Source: JALHNF01 sp031972295
GTDB lineage: Bacteria; Patescibacteriota; Minisyncoccia; Phycocordibacterales; UBA5272
DNA length: 48,831 bases
Direction of reading: 5' to 3'
Assembly (NCBI GenBank): GCA_031972295.1
Contig: DALYEZ010000005.1
Coordinates: 1-48,831 of the forward strand
The notes beneath the pieces were generated by a model. That model searched no databases. It saw only the letters and a list, made by a program, of their open reading frames with translations, and had not been told where the DNA came from. Position numbers and translations under genes: made by a program. How positions within the stretch are numbered: the stretch's first letter is position 1; the number at the start of each line of letters is the position of its first letter. Below are positions 17,301 to 23,421 of this stretch, piece after piece.

Positions 17301-17936
17301 CGCGAAAAAATCATTACTGTGCTGCTTGCTGAGCACGAAAGTCGTGGTAAGAATAAAGGAAAAGAAATGGAATACATGGTGCCATTCCGACGTATGCCGC
17401 TTGTGAAAGCTGGTGACAAAGTTGCGAAGGGAGAGCTTCTTACTGACGGATCTGCTGATCTTTATGAACTCTTCAAATATGCAGGACGTGATATTACTCA
17501 GGAATATATTGTAAACGAAGTAAACAAAGTGTATGAACTCCAGGGTGCTGCGGTAAACCGTAAACACCTCGAAGTTATTATTCGACAGATGTTTAGTCGA
17601 AAGAGTATCAAAACTCCAGGTGATACAGGCTTTACACAAGGTGACGTCGTAGAAAATTACATCTTCTCAGTAGAAAATCTTCGTATGAAAGAAGAGGGTA
17701 AAGAAGAGGCGAAAGCAGAAGCGGTAGTGCTTGGTATTACAGAAGCCTCACTCTCGACACAGTCATGGCTTTCATCAGCATCATTCCAAAACACAACTCG
17801 TGTACTTATCAACGCAGCAGTGCGTGGAACAGTAGACGTACTCCGAGGTCTTAAAGAAAATGTAATCATCGGACGACTTATTCCAGCGGGAACAAACTTT
17901 ACGGATAGTGAAGAGGTAAAGAATAAGAAGAAATAA
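14319..17936 (+). CDS. rpoC: RNA polymerase beta-prime subunit
   Basis: A 1205-aa beta-prime subunit. The N-terminal zinc finger CACGKYRR..CDKCG is at about 61-79. The catalytic Mg motif NADFDGDQ is at 493-500 with D495, D497 and D499. The bridge helix and trigger-loop region (GEPGTQLTMRTFHAGGVA) and the second zinc site (TCKTLHGVCKKCYG) are intact. E. coli RpoC has 1407 aa; the difference reflects missing insertions. It follows rpoB after 25 nt without a Shine-Dalgarno sequence and is followed by dnaG 16 nt later. Confidence 0.97.
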   Translation: MKTLNATDFDAISLKVASPEVIREWSFGEVTKPETINYRTGKSERNGLFDERIFGPEKDYECACGKYRRIRYQGIICDKCGVEVTKAIVRRERMGHIELASPVAHIWFLKNIPSRIALILGLQTQNVEKVVYFAGYIITEIDQKEKDQTLKNLDNEYKQKVHATTDDKTLEKLKELLTNSKKEIDELAPWNVLDEATYHRYSLKYGACFKAEIGAEAIHNIFKNLNLEQLVKKVEERLEKCPTVEREKMQKRLSLLRAMIVSGIRPEWMFMTVIPVIPPGLRPMVALEGGRHATSDVNDLYRRVINRNNRLKKLIEIGAPEVILRNEKRILQEAVDSLFDNSARNDQGAAMSLTQKRQLKSLSDNLKGKQGLFRQNLLGKRVDYSARSVIVVGPQLRLEQCGLPKHMALELFKPFVISKILARELAFNIRGANKLIEEKTPEVWAILEEVIQGKYVLLNRAPTLHRLGIQAFMPILIEGNAIQLHPLVCSAFNADFDGDQMAVHLPLSEEAQREARELMAANKNILKPGSGDATVSEKLLDIVLGAYIMTKIVEGGKGEGKIFPSPNAAVTARDFGEVGYQSLVKVLPTDSPKYAKYEGKVFETTVGRLLFNSALPADYPFINSEIKKKSMGPIVDELVDLYGIEQVSAIMDKIKNFGFKYVTKAGITWSIDEVKVAPGKKEIVDVAFTKVEEIYAQYNDGLLSDEERYEKTVEVWTDVIAKIKKAVPLSLVKHSPVYDMVESEARGSIGQVAQMAGMKGLIINNTGRVIDYPVIPSYKEGLSPIDYFVTTHGARKGMSDTALNTAKAGYLTRRLVDVAQDILVSEEDCGTKEGLLIRRKTASGIEVPLTKNVFGRVLSQDVVTKDGTVLFKRGHLLNKIDGQKIDAAQVEEVFVRSPLTCKTLHGVCKKCYGQDLGRNKMIELGETIGIVAAQAIGEPGTQLTMRTFHAGGVAGVDITQGLPRVEEIFEARTPKSPAVISQYDGEVSSVKENGREKIITVLLAEHESRGKNKGKEMEYMVPFRRMPLVKAGDKVAKGELLTDGSADLYELFKYAGRDITQEYIVNEVNKVYELQGAAVNRKHLEVIIRQMFSRKSIKTPGDTGFTQGDVVENYIFSVENLRMKEEGKEEAKAEAVVLGITEASLSTQSWLSSASFQNTTRVLINAAVRGTVDVLRGLKENVIIGRLIPAGTNFTDSEEVKNKKK

Positions 17937-17952
17937 CAAATATACGAAATCT

Positions 17953-19632
17953 ATGTCAACAGCTGTCGAAACAATCAAGGAGCGGCTGAATATTATTGAC
18001 GTAGTTTCTTCGTATGTGCAACTTGAGAAGTCTGGACGACAGCTCAAAGCACGGTGCCCATTTCACAATGAAAAGACAGCATCATTCTATGTTTCTCCAG
18101 AACGGAACTCATTTCATTGTTTTGGCTGCAACACATCAGGCGACATCTTTTCTTTTGTTGAAAAGATAGAAGGGGTTGCGTTTGTTGATGCACTCAAACT
18201 TCTTGCCGACAGGGCACATGTTGATCTTGGTCAATTTAGAAAAGGTGGTGACACAGGAGAAGACAAATCGCTTTTTGAAGCGATGGAATACGCAACAGAC
18301 TTTTTTGCAGGCAAACTGCAAACATCTCCCGAAGCACTCCAGTATCTTTTGTCACGAGGCATAACCCAAGACACTATTGCTGAATTCCGCATCGGATATG
18401 CACCGGACTCATGGCATCAGCTTGAGACGTATTTAGGGTCAAAAGGTATTTCAGTAGATCATGCTGAAAAATCAGGAATGATTGTACGAAAGAATGAAGG
18501 AGGTGGGTTCTACGATCGCTTTCGAGGAAGAATTATGTTTCCGATTGCAAATAGCACGGGGCACGTAATTGGTTTTTCAGGACGAATATTACCGAGTATT
18601 GCTCTTAGCAAAGAGACAGCAAAGTACGTAAATAGTCCAGAAACAGAGTTGTACAAAAAGTCGAGAGTTCTTTTTGGGTATGATAAAGCAAAACGAGCAA
18701 TTGCTGAAGAAGGGAACTGCATTATTGTTGAAGGTCAGATGGATCTTTGTATGGCGCATCAAGCAGGGACCAAAAATACTGTTGCTGTTTCGGGCACTGC
18801 GCTTACTTTTGAACATCTTCGCCTTATCCAGCGATTTACCAATACTCTCGTATTCTGTCTTGATTCTGACAAAGCAGGGATTCAAGCATTGAAGCGGAGT
18901 GCTGAACTAGCATTTGCAATGCACATGGATGTGCGTGTTATCCCACTATCACATAGTAAAGATCCTGCAGACTTGATATTGAGTTCTCCTGATGAGTGGA
19001 TACAGGCGACCAAGAAATCTGTTCCATTGATTGAATTTTTGGTAGAGCTTCACACCCAAGACGGGCTCACGGAAGAGTATTCTAAAAGAATAACTAAAGA
19101 AATAGTGCCTTTGATTCGCGGCATCGCAAACACAATAGAACAAGCTGTTGCGGTGCGAAATATTTCTGAAAAGCTCCGTATTCCTGAGTCGGCGATTTGG
19201 ACAGCGGTCAAAAGCGCTCCCGAACGAAAAGAGCAGGTTATGGAAAAGATAGACAAGCAAGTTCCTTCAAAAGATAGGTTACAGTCAATTCAGGAATTGT
19301 TACTTGGGGCACGGACAGCGTCCACTCGTGACAGTGAGCACATCAAGACTTCAATGGATCGAATTCATGCCGAATGTGGCATTGTGTTCGAGGATAATAT
19401 TCCGAAAGATATTCTCTCGCGTTTCGCTCTTTCGTTTGAAGTAGGTCACGGAAGTGAGGATGAAAAGAAGCAGCATACAAGTATTTTAGAGCTTCTAAAG
19501 GAGTATGAAAAAGAATGTATTCGGACAAGTATCGAGCGAATTATGGAGGAAATCAAGAAAACAGGGGGTGGTGAAGAGGAGTTACGGCAGGTGCAGGCAT
19601 TATCAATTAAGTTACGGGCAATCGGAGTATAA
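17953..19632 (+). CDS. dnaG: DNA primase
   Basis: A 559-aa primase that lays RNA primers for replication. The N-terminal zinc finger has C35, H38, C56 and C59 (CPFH..CFGC). The RNA polymerase core includes FRGRIMFPI. The TOPRIM domain has IIVEGQMD with catalytic Glu and FCLDSDKAG with the Asp pair. A helical C-terminal region of about 190 residues should bind helicase. Length is near E. coli DnaG (581). Its place between rpoC and rpoD recalls the macromolecular-synthesis operon (dnaG-rpoD). Confidence 0.95.
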   Translation: MSTAVETIKERLNIIDVVSSYVQLEKSGRQLKARCPFHNEKTASFYVSPERNSFHCFGCNTSGDIFSFVEKIEGVAFVDALKLLADRAHVDLGQFRKGGDTGEDKSLFEAMEYATDFFAGKLQTSPEALQYLLSRGITQDTIAEFRIGYAPDSWHQLETYLGSKGISVDHAEKSGMIVRKNEGGGFYDRFRGRIMFPIANSTGHVIGFSGRILPSIALSKETAKYVNSPETELYKKSRVLFGYDKAKRAIAEEGNCIIVEGQMDLCMAHQAGTKNTVAVSGTALTFEHLRLIQRFTNTLVFCLDSDKAGIQALKRSAELAFAMHMDVRVIPLSHSKDPADLILSSPDEWIQATKKSVPLIEFLVELHTQDGLTEEYSKRITKEIVPLIRGIANTIEQAVAVRNISEKLRIPESAIWTAVKSAPERKEQVMEKIDKQVPSKDRLQSIQELLLGARTASTRDSEHIKTSMDRIHAECGIVFEDNIPKDILSRFALSFEVGHGSEDEKKQHTSILELLKEYEKECIRTSIERIMEEIKKTGGGEEELRQVQALSIKLRAIGV

Positions 19633-19633
19633 T
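19628..19633 (+). promoter_or_regulatory. Possible internal promoter for rpoD
   Basis: A consensus TATAAT overlaps the dnaG stop codon and lies 7 nt before the rpoD ATG. The -35 region is weak. It would give a leaderless rpoD mRNA independent of the rpoB promoter. Confidence 0.4.
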
Positions 19634-19640
19634 ATCAAGT

Positions 19641-20939
19641 ATGAAAAAAACTAAGAAAAAAGAGAAAAAAGTCGTTGCAAAAAAGAAAACCACAAAACCA
19701 GTTGCGAAAAAAGTGGTCAAAAAAATTGCAAAACAGAAAAAGGTTGTTAAACCGGTAAAAAAGAAAGTTGCTAAAGTGGTCAAAAAAGCTGCTCCTAAAA
19801 AAGTCGCTAAAAAGACTGCGCCTGCAAAAAAGGTTGTTGCAGTAAAACAAGTAAAAACAAAACCGCTTGATAAAAAATCAGAACTCCGAGAAAAGCATGC
19901 TCAGGAACTTATTGCTAAGGGTAAAGAGCGTGGCTTCGTGAGTTTTGATGAAATTCTAAAACACTTTCCAACAATTGAAGATGATCTTGATTTTCTTGAA
20001 GATCTCCATGCTCGTTTTGCCGAAGCGAATATTGATGTGCTTGAAGGCGGAAATCTCCTTGATCTTGACGAAGACTTTTCAAAACTTGGAAAAGAAGATG
20101 GAAGCTTCGACTCTATCCAGATGTATCTACGTGAAATCGGACGATATCCGCTTATTAACGCTGCCCAAGAGCGAGACCTAGCAAAGCGTATTGAAGCTGG
20201 GGAAAAAGAAGGGCGTGATATTCTTGCGCGTTCAAACTTACGCCTCGTGGTTTCAATTGCAAAAAAGTATGTCGGACGAAGCCAAGACCTCACCTTACTT
20301 GACCTTATTCAAGAAGGAAATCTTGGTTTGTATAAAGCTGTAGAAAAGTTTGACTGGAGTAAAGGATTTAAGTTTTCAACCTATGCGACATGGTGGATTC
20401 GCCAAGCTATCACTCGTGCTTTAGCCGACCAGTCTCGCACTATTCGTATTCCCGTGCACATGGTGGAAACAATCGCAAAATACAAACAAGTAGTTCGCCG
20501 TCTCTCACAAGACCTCGGCCGCGATCCACTTGCAGAAGAAATCGCTGCAGAAATGGGACTTGAAGTTGATAAGATTCACATGATTGAAAACATCAATCAA
20601 GACACAGTATCGCTTGAAAAACCAATCGGAGATGATGACGACAAATCAACGCTCGGTGAGTTCATCGCTGATGATAAAATCTTAGGTCCCGACCAAGAAT
20701 CATCTCGCCGTATCTTAGCTGACCAAATCAATGAAATCCTGGGCGACCTTTCTGAAAAAGAACGAGAGATTATTGAAATGCGAAATGGTCTGGGTGAATA
20801 TCAAGGTGTTCAGCATACACTAGAAGAAGTAGGGCAGAAGTTTAGTGTTACCCGCGAGCGTATTCGCCAGATCGAGGCAAAGGTTCATGAGAAAATCCGA
20901 ACTCATGAAAAGATTCATCGGCTTAAAGGATATTTTTAA
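19641..20939 (+). CDS. rpoD: Primary sigma factor with histone-H1-like N-terminus
   Basis: A 432-aa sigma-70. Residues 1 to about 78 are almost only Lys, Val, Ala, Pro and Thr in KKV/KKA repeats, like the tails of histone-H1-like proteins. Region 1.1 follows (FVSFDEILKHFPTIEDDLD), then regions 1.2 and 2 (MYLREIGRYPL; NLRLVVSIAKKYVGRS; FSTYATWWIRQAI), region 3, and region 4 with the helix-turn-helix (TLEEVGQKFSVTRERIRQIEAK). Sequence-reading residues of regions 2.4 and 4.2 look normal, in line with the consensus promoters seen here. The basic tail is unusual and probably binds nucleic acid (inference). Confidence 0.95.
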   Translation: MKKTKKKEKKVVAKKKTTKPVAKKVVKKIAKQKKVVKPVKKKVAKVVKKAAPKKVAKKTAPAKKVVAVKQVKTKPLDKKSELREKHAQELIAKGKERGFVSFDEILKHFPTIEDDLDFLEDLHARFAEANIDVLEGGNLLDLDEDFSKLGKEDGSFDSIQMYLREIGRYPLINAAQERDLAKRIEAGEKEGRDILARSNLRLVVSIAKKYVGRSQDLTLLDLIQEGNLGLYKAVEKFDWSKGFKFSTYATWWIRQAITRALADQSRTIRIPVHMVETIAKYKQVVRRLSQDLGRDPLAEEIAAEMGLEVDKIHMIENINQDTVSLEKPIGDDDDKSTLGEFIADDKILGPDQESSRRILADQINEILGDLSEKEREIIEMRNGLGEYQGVQHTLEEVGQKFSVTRERIRQIEAKVHEKIRTHEKIHRLKGYF

Positions 20940-20942
20940 TTT

Positions 20943-22025
20943 ATGGCATTCTTAGATACAGTAAAACTAGATATTGCAGCCGGAAAAGGAGGAGACGGTG
21001 TTGTGCGATGGCGCCGTGAGAAAAGTATTGCCATGGGGGGTCCGTATGGAGGCGACGGTGGTGACGGAGGAGACGTGTATATTCAAGGAGTGCGAAACTT
21101 GCATGCTTTGAACCATTATCGACATGTCCATCGTTTTCAAGCACAAGATGGCGCACCAGGGGCAGGAAAACTGATGCATGGCAAACGGGGGGACGATCTC
21201 ATTCTTACATTTCCGCTTGGCACAAAGGTTACTAATACAGACCTAGATATTTCATACGAACTCTTAAATGAAAACGAGCAGATTTTGATTTTGCACGGAG
21301 GGAAAGGTGGACTTGGTAACAATAATTTCAAAAATTCAACCCGTCGTGCACCGGAGATCTTTACACCAGGGAAGCGCGGAGAATTTGCAACATTTGCAAT
21401 AGAGCTCCAGCTTATTGCTGACGTAGGGCTTATTGGCTTTCCAAATGCAGGGAAGTCGTCTCTTTTGAATTCACTTACTAATGCAACTTCAAAAGTGGCA
21501 AGTTATGCGTTTACCACACTTGAGCCGCACTTGGGAGACTATTACGGAAACGTGATCGCAGATATTCCAGGACTCATTGAAGGGGCAAGTGAAGGCAAAG
21601 GTCTTGGACACAACTTCTTGCGACACATAGAGCGGACACGCATCTTGGCACACCTTATAGCAGCGGATAATGAAGATGTTGGACAGGCATATCGCACCAT
21701 TCGTGCAGAGCTTGGGATGTTTAATGAAGAGCTTTTGAAAAAAGAAGAGATTGTGATTCTTACAAAAATAGACACAGTTTCTGACCCTAAGATTCTTAAG
21801 AAAAAACAAACAGAACTTGAGAGAGTGAGTAAAAAAGAAGTACATCTTTTATCGCTATATGAAGACGGTTCTATCAAAGAACTTTCAGAGGTTTTGAGCA
21901 CATATCTCAATAAAAAAGTTGAGGAGGTTAAAATCAAGAAAGCTCCAGCTAAAAAAGTAGTCGTGAAGAAGGTTGCTAAAAAAGTGACAAAGAAGGTGGT
22001 GGTAAAAAAGAAAGCAAAGAAATAA
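20943..22025 (+). CDS. obgE: Obg-family GTPase with basic tail
   Basis: A 360-aa Obg GTPase involved in late 50S ribosome assembly and growth control. The Gly-rich Obg fold covers about residues 1-157 (GGDGGDGGDVYI..; RGEFATFAIELQLIADVG). The G domain has G1 GFPNAGKSS, G3 DIPGLIEGA and G4 LTKIDT. The usual C-terminal OCT domain is missing; instead the last about 32 residues are Lys/Val/Ala repeats, like the N-terminus of the neighbouring sigma factor. It starts 3 nt after rpoD and is the last gene of the rpoB operon. Confidence 0.94.
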   Translation: MAFLDTVKLDIAAGKGGDGVVRWRREKSIAMGGPYGGDGGDGGDVYIQGVRNLHALNHYRHVHRFQAQDGAPGAGKLMHGKRGDDLILTFPLGTKVTNTDLDISYELLNENEQILILHGGKGGLGNNNFKNSTRRAPEIFTPGKRGEFATFAIELQLIADVGLIGFPNAGKSSLLNSLTNATSKVASYAFTTLEPHLGDYYGNVIADIPGLIEGASEGKGLGHNFLRHIERTRILAHLIAADNEDVGQAYRTIRAELGMFNEELLKKEEIVILTKIDTVSDPKILKKKQTELERVSKKEVHLLSLYEDGSIKELSEVLSTYLNKKVEEVKIKKAPAKKVVVKKVAKKVTKKVVVKKKAKK

Positions 22026-22083
22026 ATGACTTCGGCCCTTCATTGGTACCCGCGGTCTTTTCTTTTCCTTATTTTACATTTGG

Positions 22084-22089
22084 TATACT
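22084..22089 (+). promoter_or_regulatory. -10 box placed for a leaderless uvrC mRNA
   Basis: TATACT lies 6 nt before the GTG start of uvrC in a 70-bp AT-rich gap after obgE. The -35 region is poor (TTTTCC). Confidence 0.45.
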
Positions 22090-22095
22090 ACTCCT

Positions 22096-23349
22096 GTGAC
22101 GCTCGACGACTATAAAAAGGCACATCTTCCTGAAACACCTGGGGTGTACTTTTTTCGTGATGCAACAAACAATGTTTTGTATATCGGCAAAGCTACTTCG
22201 CTTAAAGATAGAGTTCGAAGCTATTTCGCCAAAGATTTACATAAGACTCGCGGACTTAAAATTGTAAGCATGTTGGTGAATGCGCACGCAGTGACATTTC
22301 AAGCAACACCTTCTGTCCTTGAGGCAATCCTTTTAGAGACAAATTTAATCAAGAAATATAAGCCCGTCTTTAATACGAAAGAAAAGGACGACAAGAGCTA
22401 CAACTGCGTAGTTGTCACCAAAGAAGAGTTTCCTCGGGTTTTGGTTTTACGCACACGCAACGTCCTTGAAGAAATGAAAAAGGACATTGCGTACACATTT
22501 GGTCCATTTGCCTCAAACCAGGCCCTTAAAGATACTATAAAGATTATTCGGAAGATATTCCCATTCCGAGATACGTGTACGCCCAATATAGGCAAGCCTT
22601 GCTTTAATGCTCAGATAGGATTATGTCCTGGAGTGTGTGCAGGCACATGCTCGAAGGAAGAATATAAGAAAATTATAAAGAACCTCATCTCGTTCTTTAA
22701 AGGAAACAGGGAAGAGATTTTGAAACGTCTTACAAAGGACATGAATGCTGAAGCAAAAGCGCTTCACTTCGAAAAAGCTCAAGAGCTTAAAAAGACAATT
22801 TTTGCCCTCACTCATATTCGCGACAGTGTGCTTATTAAACACACCCAAGAGACATTGTTAAGCGAAATAAAATCTATTCGTATTGAAGGCTACGACGTCG
22901 CCCACATCTCAGGTACGAATAGAGTTGGTGTGATGGTGGTACTCGAAAACAGTGAACCACAAAAAGCTGAGTACCGAAAATTTAAACTTCCTGAAAAAAT
23001 AAATGACGACTATGGAGCACTGCGCGAAATGCTAACACGGCGATTTATGCATACAGAATGGCGTTTTCCTGACCTCATCGTGATAGATGGAGGACAAGGC
23101 CAGATGAATGTTGCAAAGGAAGTGTTACAAGCATACAAACTCAATATTCCACTTGTTGCTGTGGTAAAAAATAAAGCACATAAGCCCGATCACTTCCTCG
23201 GAGATGTGGATTTTCTAAAAATCTATCAGAAGGAAATTCTCTTGACAAACTCTGAATCTCATCGTTTTGCCATGTCCTATCATACTCAGTTGAGGAATAA
23301 GAATCTTTTGAAAATAAAAGACACGCCTCGTAAAGGGAGAACGAAATAG
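22096..23349 (+). CDS. uvrC: UvrC-type excinuclease subunit, C-terminally short
   Basis: A 417-aa UvrC-like nuclease of nucleotide excision repair. The GIY-YIG domain (PGVYFFRDATNNVLYIGKA) performs the 3' cut. A Cys-bearing segment (CFNAQIGLCPGVCAGTCSKEEY), a UVR motif (AEAKALHFEKAQELKKTI) and the RNase-H-like domain (EGYDVAHISG; DLIVIDGGQGQ; HRFAMSYH) follow. The tandem helix-hairpin-helix DNA-binding module at the end of E. coli UvrC (610 aa) is absent; translation ends soon after the His motif. The start is GTG at 22096. It stands alone between the rpoB operon and nrdA. Confidence 0.9.
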   Translation: MTLDDYKKAHLPETPGVYFFRDATNNVLYIGKATSLKDRVRSYFAKDLHKTRGLKIVSMLVNAHAVTFQATPSVLEAILLETNLIKKYKPVFNTKEKDDKSYNCVVVTKEEFPRVLVLRTRNVLEEMKKDIAYTFGPFASNQALKDTIKIIRKIFPFRDTCTPNIGKPCFNAQIGLCPGVCAGTCSKEEYKKIIKNLISFFKGNREEILKRLTKDMNAEAKALHFEKAQELKKTIFALTHIRDSVLIKHTQETLLSEIKSIRIEGYDVAHISGTNRVGVMVVLENSEPQKAEYRKFKLPEKINDDYGALREMLTRRFMHTEWRFPDLIVIDGGQGQMNVAKEVLQAYKLNIPLVAVVKNKAHKPDHFLGDVDFLKIYQKEILLTNSESHRFAMSYHTQLRNKNLLKIKDTPRKGRTK

Positions 23350-23367
23350 AATAAAATACCGTCAACG

Positions 23368-23395
23368 TTGTGCACAGGTTATCCACTGATATAAT
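23368..23395 (+). promoter_or_regulatory. nrdA promoter with DnaA-box-like site
   Basis: TTGTGC (23368-23373), 16-bp spacer, consensus TATAAT (23390-23395). Inside the spacer, TTATCCACT (23379-23387) matches the DnaA box TTATCCACA at 8 of 9 positions. No NrdR-box pair was seen. Confidence 0.65.
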
Positions 23396-23421
23396 GCATC
23401 CACTACTAATTAAAAAAGTGT

